DNA of 6,497 nt from JANNHP01 sp031404455 (GTDB taxonomy: Bacteria > Planctomycetota > JAJSAM01 > JAJVHW01): contig JANNHP010000195.1 of NCBI GenBank assembly GCA_031404455.1, forward strand, positions 1 to 6,497. Direction: 5' to 3'. This document shows, piece by piece, positions 1 through 6,497 of the stretch; the stretch's first letter is position 1; every line of letters starts with the position of its first letter. The notes below the pieces were generated by a model. The model saw only the letters and a program-made list of their open reading frames with translations. It had not been told where the DNA came from and did no database searches. Made by a program: the position numbers and the translations under genes.

Positions 1-791
1 TGGACGGCCTGCGCCACATCGCGTCGGTGGACGCGCAGTACTTCGACCGCTTCAAGGTCTCGGACGACGCGCAGACCTTCCAGGACAACGACCTCATCGA
101 CCAGCTCGCCGAGCAGCGCATCGCGAGCCTGCGCCTGCGCAACCGTCTCCAGACCAAGCGCGACGGCGAGGTCGAGGACTGGCTCGACTGGGAGGCGCGC
201 TGGCTCTACTTCTTCGACAGGAACGAGGCCGTGCCGGAGTCGCCGTTCGGTGTGCGCGAGGACTTCCCCGCGCCGCTGCAGACGATCGACTTCCCCGGCG
301 AATCGAAGTACTCGCACGTCTCCCGCGAGGGTTCGGCCTACTGGCAGCACCGCGCGCGTCTCCAGCTCCTGCGCAAGGTGTGGCTGGTCGGCGAGGCCGA
401 CTACGACATGCAGGCGAACGCCATGGAGACGAGCGCCGCGGGCGTGCGCTGGTTCGCCGACGACCGGCTCTCGATCTACGTCGGCCGCCGCACGATCCAC
501 TCCGACTCGACCATCTGGACCGAGCGCTTCGAGTACCGCCTCTCGAACCGCTGGGGTGTCGCGCTCGAGTACCAGGAGGACACGAAGGCCGGCCGCGGAC
601 TGCGCACGATGGTCTCGCTCCACCGCCGCGCCCACGACTACACGATCGCCGTCGAGATTGAGTCCGACAAGCAGGGCAACTCGACCGCGGTCGGTCTCGC
701 CATCTACCCGAACGACTGGTCGAGCTCGCGCAACGACCCGTTCAGTCTGCGCCGCCCGCTCGACTACGACGCGCTGAAGTGGTACCGATGA
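1..791 (+). CDS. lptD: LptD-like LPS-assembly outer-membrane protein, C-terminal part (5' partial)
   Basis: The frame is open from the left edge (first full codon at position 3) to TGA at 789-791, giving 262 residues of a longer protein. A GTG at 27 is only an internal Val codon; reading begins DGLRHIASVDAQYFDRF with no start or ribosome site nearby. The order LRHI..., then NDLIDQLAEQRIAS, then LRNRLQTKR followed by a tyrosine-rich segment resembles the LptD C-terminal barrel (R-H-x-x-x-P, F-D-x-x-D, L-x-N-R-L). After it come alternating short strands such as WLVGEADYDM, RLSIYVGRRTI and WGVALEYQED, typical of a transmembrane beta-barrel. LptD inserts lipopolysaccharide into the outer leaflet with LptE. 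The chain continues about 28 residues past the last obvious strand (STAVGLAIYP) and ends LKWYR, not in a terminal Phe. Its stop overlaps the coaD start. Another organic-solvent-tolerance-type barrel is the main alternative; the N-terminal domain is outside the window. Confidence 0.68.
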   Translation, partial: DGLRHIASVDAQYFDRFKVSDDAQTFQDNDLIDQLAEQRIASLRLRNRLQTKRDGEVEDWLDWEARWLYFFDRNEAVPESPFGVREDFPAPLQTIDFPGESKYSHVSREGSAYWQHRARLQLLRKVWLVGEADYDMQANAMETSAAGVRWFADDRLSIYVGRRTIHSDSTIWTERFEYRLSNRWGVALEYQEDTKAGRGLRTMVSLHRRAHDYTIAVEIESDKQGNSTAVGLAIYPNDWSSSRNDPFSLRRPLDYDALKWYR

Positions 792-1270
792 GGAAGGCGC
801 TCTATCCCGGCAGCTTCGACCCGGTGACCCGCGGGCACCTGGACCTCATCGCCCGCGGCGCGGCGCTCTTCGGCCGTCTCGTCGTCGCGGTCGCGGACAA
901 CCCGCGGAAGAAGCCCGCGTTCACGGTGGACGAACGCGTCGCGATGCTGCGGCGCCACACGAAGAGGCACCGCAACGTGGAGGTCGCCTCGTTCACCGGC
1001 CTCGCGGTCGACTTCGCGCGGAGCCGCGATCTCGGCGTCCTCCTCCGCGGCGCGCGCACCACGAGCGATTTCGAGTTCGAGTACCAGATGGCGCTGACGA
1101 ACCGCTCGCTGGCGCCCGGCGTCGAGACGGTGTTCCTCATGCCGTCGGAGGAGTTCGCGTTCCTCTCGAGCTCGCTCATCAAGGAAGTCGTCGCGAGCGG
1201 CGGCGACGCGTCGCGGTGGGTGACGAAGGACGTCGAGCGCGCGCTGGCGAAGCGGTCGCGCGGGGCGTAG
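788..1270 (+). CDS. coaD: Phosphopantetheine adenylyltransferase (CoaD)
   Basis: CoaD transfers AMP from ATP to 4'-phosphopantetheine, giving dephospho-CoA, the penultimate step of coenzyme A synthesis in the cytoplasm. The 160-residue product matches the usual length (about 160). It begins MRKALYPGSFDPVTRGHLDL, with the nucleotidyltransferase T-x-G-H motif at 14-17, a basic patch NPRKKP at 38-43, the substrate segment LRGARTTSDFEFEYQMALTN at 86-105, ET at 113-114, and the C-terminal SSSLIKE at 127-133 that corresponds to the family's S-S-x-x-x-R/K site. ATG at 788 is chosen because the family starts 3-5 residues before YPGSFDP; the GTG at 779 would add three residues with no support. There is no clear ribosome site; the ATG overlaps the upstream TGA (ATGA), so translation is probably coupled to the barrel gene. 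All key residues look intact. Confidence 0.96.
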   Translation: MRKALYPGSFDPVTRGHLDLIARGAALFGRLVVAVADNPRKKPAFTVDERVAMLRRHTKRHRNVEVASFTGLAVDFARSRDLGVLLRGARTTSDFEFEYQMALTNRSLAPGVETVFLMPSEEFAFLSSSLIKEVVASGGDASRWVTKDVERALAKRSRGA

Positions 1271-1273
1271 CGG

Positions 1274-2602
1274 CTACTTCTTCGCGTCGTCGTCCGACTT
1301 CGCGTCCTTCAACTGCTTCTTCATCGCCCGCGCGACGACAGCCTTCGGGTCGGCCGCGTCGCGCAGTCCGTCGCCGAGGAAGTTGTAGGCGAGGACGGTG
1401 AGGAAGATGAAGACGCCGGGGACGACGATCCACGGGTTCTCGACGAGGTAGCTCGGCTGCTGCGCCTCGCGCAGCATGTTGCCCCAGGAGGCCTCGGGGT
1501 CCTGGATGCCGAGGCCGAGGAAGCTGAGCGAGACCTCGCCGAGGATGTAGCCGGGGATCGCGAGCGTCGCCGACACGATCGCGAAGCTGAACGTGTTCGG
1601 CAGGATGTGGTTCGTGATGATGCGGAAGGACGGCACGCCGAGCGCCCGCGCGGCGACGACGTAGTCGTTCTCCTTGAGAGAGAGCACCATGCCGCGGACC
1701 ACGCGCGCGCGCACCGCCCAGCCGATGACCGTGAGGATGCCGATGATGAGGAAGTACGTGGCCCGCGACGACATCGGCTTGTCGTCGATCTTCAGGTCCC
1801 GCAGAAGGCCGCCGATCACGATCATCAGGTAGAGGTCGGGGACGGAGAGGACGACCTCGGTGACGCGCATGAGGACGAGGTCGATCCAGCCGCCGAAGTA
1901 GCCCGACACGCCGCCGATCGTCATTCCGAGGATCGACGTGATGAGGATCGCGACGACGCCGATCGAGAGGCTGATCTGCGAGCCGTAGAGGAGGCGCGAG
2001 AGGATGTCGCGGCCCTGCTGGTCGCTGCCGAGCAGGTACACGCGGTGCGAGCCCTTCGCGCCGGTCGACGCGTCCACGCCGAAGAGATGGCGCGTGCCCT
2101 TCACGGGGAAGAACCCGAGGAGGCTCGCCACTTCACGCTCCGGGCGCTCGACGAAGAACCGGATCGGCAGGCTGACCGTGCGGTCCGCGACGGCGTGGAC
2201 GTAGGTGCGGTCTCCGTATTCGTCCTCGAACTCCTTCTCGACGAGCGGGTGCGCGTGGGGCCGCAGCGTGAAGTCGCCCGCGGAGTCGTGGAAGTGGACG
2301 CCGCCCGCGAACCACTCCCACTTGCGCTCGTAGATCGTCACCTTCGTGCCCGGCTCCTCCTTGGAGTCGAGCTCGTGCGAGACGAGCCCGTAGCTGCCGA
2401 AGAGCGACGGCGGCGCGCGCGAGGAGTTCTTGTCGCCGTCGGCGTAGTCGTAGGGCGCGAGGAACCCGGCGAAGCACGAGCACACGTAGAGCACGATCAG
2501 GATCACGCCGCCCGCGCACGCCACGCGGTTGTGGAGGAGCTTCCGCCACATCACCCGCCAGGGGCCGGGGCTCTCGCGTCGGATCTCGGGCTCGGTCGTC
2601 AC
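1274..2602 (-). CDS. Peptide/nickel-type ABC transporter permease, OppC/DppC family, long-insert form
   Basis: This is the second channel subunit of the importer, 442 residues against about 300 for ordinary DppC. Order: cytoplasmic N-terminus with PWRVMWRKLLHNR (14-26), TM1 about 27-49 ending GFLAPYD, a soluble periplasmic insert about 63-188, the family signature LLGSDQQGRDILSRLLYG (190-207), then about five membrane segments between 209 and 412. The EAA loop that docks on the ATPase is VAARALGVPSFRIITNHILP (316-335). Conserved GYILGEVSLSFLGLG (351-365) and ASWGNML (371-377) follow. The last 16 residues are a lysine/aspartate-rich cytoplasmic tail. The start is GTG at 2600-2602, 4 nt after the upstream permease stop, with only a weak ribosome site (GGAATAGG). 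An ATG at 2549-2551 would remove 17 residues and is less likely. It is the last gene of the operon and its TAG faces the coaD TAG across 3 bp. Substrate is unknown. Confidence 0.93.
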   Translation of the reverse strand: MTTEPEIRRESPGPWRVMWRKLLHNRVACAGGVILIVLYVCSCFAGFLAPYDYADGDKNSSRAPPSLFGSYGLVSHELDSKEEPGTKVTIYERKWEWFAGGVHFHDSAGDFTLRPHAHPLVEKEFEDEYGDRTYVHAVADRTVSLPIRFFVERPEREVASLLGFFPVKGTRHLFGVDASTGAKGSHRVYLLGSDQQGRDILSRLLYGSQISLSIGVVAILITSILGMTIGGVSGYFGGWIDLVLMRVTEVVLSVPDLYLMIVIGGLLRDLKIDDKPMSSRATYFLIIGILTVIGWAVRARVVRGMVLSLKENDYVVAARALGVPSFRIITNHILPNTFSFAIVSATLAIPGYILGEVSLSFLGLGIQDPEASWGNMLREAQQPSYLVENPWIVVPGVFIFLTVLAYNFLGDGLRDAADPKAVVARAMKKQLKDAKSDDDAKK

Positions 2603-2606
2603 GCGC

Positions 2607-3773
2607 CTATTCCAGCCTGATCTTCGGGTCGACGACCGCGAGCAGCACGTCCGCGACGAGGTTGCCGGTGACGAGCAGGATCGTGGCCATCATCACGGAC
2701 GCCATGACGAGCGGTTCGTCCTTGGCGAAGACCGCGTCGACCGTGACGCGCGCGAGTCCGGGCCAGTTGAAGACGACCTCGACGAGGAAGGATCCCGAGA
2801 GCAGGCTCGCTAGGCTGAAGCCGAAGAGCGTGACGAGCGGGTTGATCGCGTTGCGCAACGCGTGCTTGAAGATCACCTTGTTGTGGGAGAGGCCCTTCGC
2901 CCGCGCCGTGCGCACGTAGTCCGACGACATCGTCTCGACCATCTGCCCGCGCATCTGCCGCATGTAGATGGCGATCGTCGTCAGCCCGATGACCATCGCG
3001 GGCAGCGCGAGGTGGTGGGCCGTGTCCATCGTCTGTCCCCACCACGAGAGGTTCCCGGCCTGGACGTCGTGCATGTCGCCGACGGGGAAGAGCTTGGTCG
3101 TGTAGGCGAAGAGGAGTGCCAGGAGTGCCAGGAACACCGTCGGCACGGAGAGGCTCATGTAGCTGACGGCGCCGCAGACGTGGTCGATCAGGCTGTTCGG
3201 CTTGACGCCGCTCCACACGCCGAGCGGGATCGCGAGCCCCCACGCGATCATCAGCGCCACGATCTCGAGCTTCAGCGTGTTGCCCATCTTCTCGGTGATG
3301 ACGTCGCCGACCGGCGCCTTCGCCTGGTAGCTCTCGCCGAAGTCGAGCCGGACCACGCGCCCGAGCCAGAGGAAGTAGCCGTGCACCGCCCCGATCCGCC
3401 GGTAGACGCGGCCCTCGACCGTCACGGTCCACGACTCGTCCGCCCACTCGAACCGCTTCACCCGCTGCTGCTCGTTCTTGGGGTCTGCGGGCTGGCCGTC
3501 CGAGAACAGGCGGCCCTCGGCGTCGAAGGAGTAGCGGCGTTCGGCGAGCACGAACTCGCCGAGTTCCTTCGCGCGGTCGGCGGGCGCCACCGCGATGACT
3601 TTGCCCACGCTCTCGCGCAGCTTCATCACGTAGTCCTGCCCGAACTTCTCGTTCGACTCCAGCTTGCTGAAGAAGTCGCCCGGCGCCGCTTGGAGCAAGA
3701 GGTAAGTGAGCAGCGAGATGATGAGGAGGAGCGGCGGCAGCGAGAGGAGCCGCCTCAGGAAGAACGTGAGCAT
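2607..3773 (-). CDS. Peptide/nickel-type ABC transporter permease, OppB/DppB family, long-insert form
   Basis: This is the first channel subunit of the importer, 388 residues against roughly 310-340 for the family. The N-terminus FFLRRLLSLPPLLLIISLLT leads into TM1 (about 8-29) and the family's PGD (31-33). A LRESVG (52-57) matching the usual LRExLG is followed by about 65 extra residues, and only then by the expected YFLWLGRVVRLDFGESY (133-149). Further marks are GNTLKLEIVALMIAW (164-178), SYMSLSVPTVF (204-214), an EAA loop YVRTARAKGLSHNKVIFKHA (286-305) for contact with the ATPase, and VEVVFNWPGLARV (331-343). About five more membrane segments lie between 166 and 380. The end DPKIRLE is typical. 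ATG at 3771-3773 lies 13 nt after the binding-protein stop, with a weak GGGCGGG ribosome site. A perfect 9-bp tandem repeat sits inside the membrane segment near residues 215-220. Confidence 0.93.
   Translation of the reverse strand: MLTFFLRRLLSLPPLLLIISLLTYLLLQAAPGDFFSKLESNEKFGQDYVMKLRESVGKVIAVAPADRAKELGEFVLAERRYSFDAEGRLFSDGQPADPKNEQQRVKRFEWADESWTVTVEGRVYRRIGAVHGYFLWLGRVVRLDFGESYQAKAPVGDVITEKMGNTLKLEIVALMIAWGLAIPLGVWSGVKPNSLIDHVCGAVSYMSLSVPTVFLALLALLFAYTTKLFPVGDMHDVQAGNLSWWGQTMDTAHHLALPAMVIGLTTIAIYMRQMRGQMVETMSSDYVRTARAKGLSHNKVIFKHALRNAINPLVTLFGFSLASLLSGSFLVEVVFNWPGLARVTVDAVFAKDEPLVMASVMMATILLVTGNLVADVLLAVVDPKIRLE
3112..3129. repeat. 9-bp perfect tandem repeat inside the OppB-type permease
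   Basis: AGGAGTGCC occurs twice head to tail. On the coding strand it yields the repeated Leu-Ala-Leu of a membrane segment (about residues 215-220). The unit is three codons, so gain or loss of one copy would keep the frame. Confidence 0.7.
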
Positions 3774-3786
3774 CGGACCCGCCCGA

Positions 3787-5583
3787 CTACTTGCCGTCCT
3801 CGAGCCACAGCTCCTCGACGTTCCAGTTCGTGGACGGCCTGAGCACGCTCGCGCGCATGTTCTTCACGCGCGGCTTCGACGCGGCGTACGCGTTCGACGC
3901 GTAGAGATAGATGATCGGCTGCTCGTCGGCGTGCATCTGGAGGAACTTCGCCCAGAGCACGCGCCGCTTGCCCTCGTCGATCTCCTGGCTCATCTCGTTG
4001 ACGACCGCGTCGCACGCGGCTTCCCACTCGTTGCACGGCTTCTCCTGCTGCGGGTACCAGATGTGCAGCCGCGCGTTCGAGAGGATGATGTTCTTCCCGT
4101 TCAATGGATCGGGCGGCACGCCGGAGCCCCAGCCGAGCACGATCGATTCCCACTTGTGGCCGTCTTCCAACTGCGCGACGAGTTCGTTGAAGTTGACGGG
4201 GTGGAGCACGCCCTCGACGCCGACCGCGGCCCAGTCGTTCTTGATCTGCGCGATGACCTTCACGCGCGTGTCGTTCTCCACGTTCGTCATCATCTCGATC
4301 GACACGCGATGCCCGTGCGCGTCGAGGCGGATGCCGTCCTTGTCACGCTTCGCGAAGCCCGCCTCGTCGAGGAGGGCGTTGGCCTTCGCGACGTCGTAGG
4401 GGAAGGTCGTCGTCTCGGCGTACCAGGTCTTGTTCGCCTTCGTCGTCTCGCCGTAGATCGCTCCGCCCTTGCCGTCCAAGAGGAGCTTCACGAGGTTCTC
4501 GCGGTCGATCGCGTGGCTCATCGCGCGGCGGAAGCGGCGGTCCTGGAACCACTTCAGCTTGTGGGGCGCGACGAACGGCTGCTTCGTCTGCGGATCGACG
4601 CCGGGGTGCTGGTTCAGGCAGATGTAGTTCGTGTTCAGCGAGAGCCCGAGCCGGTGCATCGTGAAGGCGCCGTCCTTCTCCTTCGACTTGAACTGCGCGT
4701 AGTCGGACGCCTGGATGTCGTTGATCAGGTCGAAGTCGCCGTTCAGGAACTGGAGCGATCGGGTGTTCATGTCCTTCACGAGCTTCACGATCACGCTGTC
4801 CACGAAAGGAAGGCGGCTGCCGTCCTTCGCCGCGCGCCACGAGTAGGGGTTCCTCTCGTAGACGACCTTCTCCGCGTTCGCGTAGCTGACGACGCGGAAG
4901 GGCCCGGTGCCGACGACCTTCGACGGCTCGCCGCAGCCCATGACGGATGCGTACGTGGGGGCCTCGCCTGTGAGCGTGTCCGACCACAGGTGCGCGGGCA
5001 CCATCGCCACGTTCCCCACGTGCATCAGGAAGAGAGCGTCGACCGCGGAACAGTGGAACACGACGGTGTGCTCGTCTTTCGCCTCGAGCGTCGGCAGCGG
5101 CGCGTCGCCGATCCGGAAGCCGTCGACGTCGCTGTTCTCGATCTTCGGGTGGAAGACCGTCGCGAAGCTGAAGACCACGTCTGCCGACGTGAAGGGTTTC
5201 CCGTCGCCCCACTTCACACCCTTGCGCAGGTGGAACGTCCACGTCTTCGCGTCGGCGCTGACCTCCCACTTCCACGCGAGCGCCGCGGTGTGCTCCCACT
5301 TGGCGTTGTCGTAGGAGACGAGCGGATCGAAGACGAGCGGTCGCAGCTCGCTGCTGGTGGCAGAATTGCTGACGAGCGGGTGGAAGGTGTCGAGCTCGCC
5401 GAGCTCGGCCCAGATGAGAGTGCCGCCGTACTTCCCGCTCGTGTCGAGTCCGTAGGGCGGCTCCACGGTGAGCGGCATGAAGCCCCGCGCGTCCGGCTTG
5501 TCCTCGGCCCTGGCGGCGCTTGGGTTCCCGGCGCAGACGGCCGCGTAGACGGCGAGAAGGGCGGCGATGCGGCGGAGTCGCAT
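3787..5583 (-). CDS. Periplasmic solute-binding protein of a peptide/nickel-type ABC importer (SBP_bac_5 family)
   Basis: It captures the solute in the periplasm and delivers it to the two permeases encoded next. The 598-residue product starts with a type I signal peptide: MRLRR, a hydrophobic core to about residue 19, and a likely cut after SAARA (26). Cys17 is preceded by Ala-Ala-Val, a poor lipobox, so a lipoprotein is unlikely. Family marks are KYGGTLIWAE (51-60), ALAWKWEVSADAKTWTFHLR (101-120), KWGDGKPFTSADVVFSF (124-140), VVGTGPFRVVSY (223-234), FRRAMSHAIDRENLVKLLL (351-369) and DVAKANALLDEAGF (397-410). ATG at 5581-5583 is chosen because it gives the signal peptide and has an AAGGAGA ribosome site 9 nt upstream; the frame stays open far upstream, but only as antisense to the ATPase. 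It is somewhat long for the family and has five cysteines after the signal peptide (178, 217, 322, 517, 524). First gene of the minus-strand operon. Peptides are the default guess for its ligand. Confidence 0.94.
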   Translation of the reverse strand: MRLRRIAALLAVYAAVCAGNPSAARAEDKPDARGFMPLTVEPPYGLDTSGKYGGTLIWAELGELDTFHPLVSNSATSSELRPLVFDPLVSYDNAKWEHTAALAWKWEVSADAKTWTFHLRKGVKWGDGKPFTSADVVFSFATVFHPKIENSDVDGFRIGDAPLPTLEAKDEHTVVFHCSAVDALFLMHVGNVAMVPAHLWSDTLTGEAPTYASVMGCGEPSKVVGTGPFRVVSYANAEKVVYERNPYSWRAAKDGSRLPFVDSVIVKLVKDMNTRSLQFLNGDFDLINDIQASDYAQFKSKEKDGAFTMHRLGLSLNTNYICLNQHPGVDPQTKQPFVAPHKLKWFQDRRFRRAMSHAIDRENLVKLLLDGKGGAIYGETTKANKTWYAETTTFPYDVAKANALLDEAGFAKRDKDGIRLDAHGHRVSIEMMTNVENDTRVKVIAQIKNDWAAVGVEGVLHPVNFNELVAQLEDGHKWESIVLGWGSGVPPDPLNGKNIILSNARLHIWYPQQEKPCNEWEAACDAVVNEMSQEIDEGKRRVLWAKFLQMHADEQPIIYLYASNAYAASKPRVKNMRASVLRPSTNWNVEELWLEDGK

Positions 5584-5592
5584 GGGCGAGGG

Positions 5593-5599
5593 TCTCCTT
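5593..5599 (-). promoter_or_regulatory. Ribosome binding site of the solute-binding protein gene
   Basis: On the minus strand this reads AAGGAGA, 9 nt before the ATG at 5583. It is the strongest ribosome site in the window and decides the start against the longer open frame. The two permease genes after it have only weak sites, which fits high expression of the binding protein relative to the membrane subunits. Confidence 0.8.
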
Positions 5600-5627
5600 C
5601 GTGAATCAGGTCGCGCGATCGGGACGG

Positions 5628-5633
5628 AGTGTA
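5628..5633 (-). promoter_or_regulatory. Possible -10 element for the binding protein/permease operon
   Basis: The minus strand reads TACACT, four matches to TATAAT, and would start transcription about 38 nt before the binding-protein ATG. I see no convincing -35 hexamer 16-18 nt upstream, so this is only a candidate within the one region that must hold a promoter. Confidence 0.25.
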
Positions 5634-5642
5634 GTGGACGGC

Positions 5643-5681
5643 CGAGGCTCCTCGTTATCCTTGCCCGCCGCCTCAGGAGGC
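5643..5681. promoter_or_regulatory. Pair of short dyads in the divergent promoter region
   Basis: CGAGG-CT-CCTCG at 5643-5654 and GCCTC-AG-GAGGC at 5670-5681 are each perfect 5-bp inverted repeats with a 2-nt centre, centred 27 bp apart on either side of the TATCCT candidate. Their GAGG and CCTC arms can also pair with each other. They could be operator half-sites for a regulator of both transport transcripts, or chance in GC-rich DNA. No factor can be named. Confidence 0.25.
5656..5661 (+). promoter_or_regulatory. Possible -10 element for the ATPase gene
   Basis: TATCCT on the plus strand is one of the few AT-containing hexamers in this GC-rich gap. It lies between two short dyads and would start transcription near 5668. 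A GTGGAC at 5634-5639, 16 nt upstream, is at most a poor -35 match. Confidence 0.25.
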
Positions 5682-5689
5682 CGACGTCC

Positions 5690-5693
5690 GGAG
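5690..5693 (+). promoter_or_regulatory. Ribosome binding site of the ATPase gene
   Basis: GGAG lies 7 nt before ATG 5701. A better-looking AGGAGG at 5675-5680 is 20 nt from the ATG, too far to serve this start, and no ATG or GTG start lies at a workable distance after it. Confidence 0.6.
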
Positions 5694-5700
5694 ACCCCGA

Positions 5701-6465
<765 letters not shown>

Positions 6466-6497
6466 CCGGATTGTCGGGATTGCCCGACTTGAACGCC

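Noticed and set aside
779..787. GTG at 779 as the coaD start
   Set aside because: It adds only Met-Val-Pro before the family-typical MRKALYPGSFDP and has no ribosome site; the ATG at 788 matches known CoaD N-termini.
1247..1285. Bidirectional terminator between coaD and the permease
   Set aside because: The GCGAAG/CTTCGC arms are 27 nt apart, lie inside coding sequence and have no T-run on either strand.
1607..3842. Long plus-strand frames opposite the two permeases (1607-2620 and 2862-3842)
   Set aside because: Both give low-complexity Arg/Asp/Val/Glu-rich products without ribosome sites and are shadows of the permease genes.
5564..5583. Lipoprotein signal in the binding protein (Cys17)
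   Set aside because: The residues before Cys are Ala-Ala-Val, lacking the small residue at -1 and the usual Leu at -3, while a good signal peptidase I site follows at SAARA.
3706..5604. A 632-codon open frame on the plus strand opposite the binding protein gene
   Set aside because: Its translation is dominated by Arg, Val, Leu, Glu and Asp with no recognisable motif, and it lies wholly antisense to a clear family gene. GC-rich coding DNA commonly leaves such frames open.

Overview
The window is a GC-rich stretch (by eye well above 60 % G+C) densely packed with genes, from a diderm bacterium. An outer-membrane LPS-assembly barrel and a periplasmic binding protein with a type I signal peptide both imply an outer membrane. 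The long-insert form of the two peptide-transporter permeases fits what I recall from Planctomycetota and some other deep-branching diderm phyla. That placement is a guess and should be settled with coaD or the permeases in a phylogeny.

Layout from left to right: (1) 1-791, plus strand, the C-terminal 262 codons of an LptD-like outer-membrane protein, cut by the window edge; (2) 788-1270, plus strand, coaD (phosphopantetheine adenylyltransferase), overlapping the barrel gene by an ATGA stop/start; (3) 1274-5583, minus strand, a three-gene operon read right to left: a solute-binding protein (3787-5583), an OppB/DppB-type permease (2607-3773) and an OppC/DppC-type permease (1274-2602), with gaps of 13 and 4 nt; (4) 5584-5700, a 117-bp divergent intergenic region holding the ribosome sites, possible promoters and two short dyads; (5) 5701 onward, plus strand, an OppD/DppD-type ATPase that runs toward the right edge.

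The binding protein, two permeases and ATPase together make most of one peptide/nickel (PepT-type) ABC importer. The binding protein captures solute in the periplasm, the two permeases form the channel, and the ATPase powers it. A second ATPase (OppF/DppF-type) would be expected just beyond the right edge. The substrate cannot be told from sequence alone.

The clearest oddity is in the ATPase. The nucleotide-binding domain is complete, but directly after the conserved MYAGR the frame runs into an unrelated 19-residue tail and a stop. Another frame then reads SIPTTKRSEQ and stays open to the window edge, which looks like the later part of the same family's C-terminal domain. This suggests an internal deletion of about 73 nt, or an assembly error. 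A second observation is that both permeases carry large soluble insertions at the same topological place, between TM1 and the permease core. I found no RNA gene, insertion sequence, CRISPR array or phage-like segment. The window reads as housekeeping and transport genes rather than a new system.
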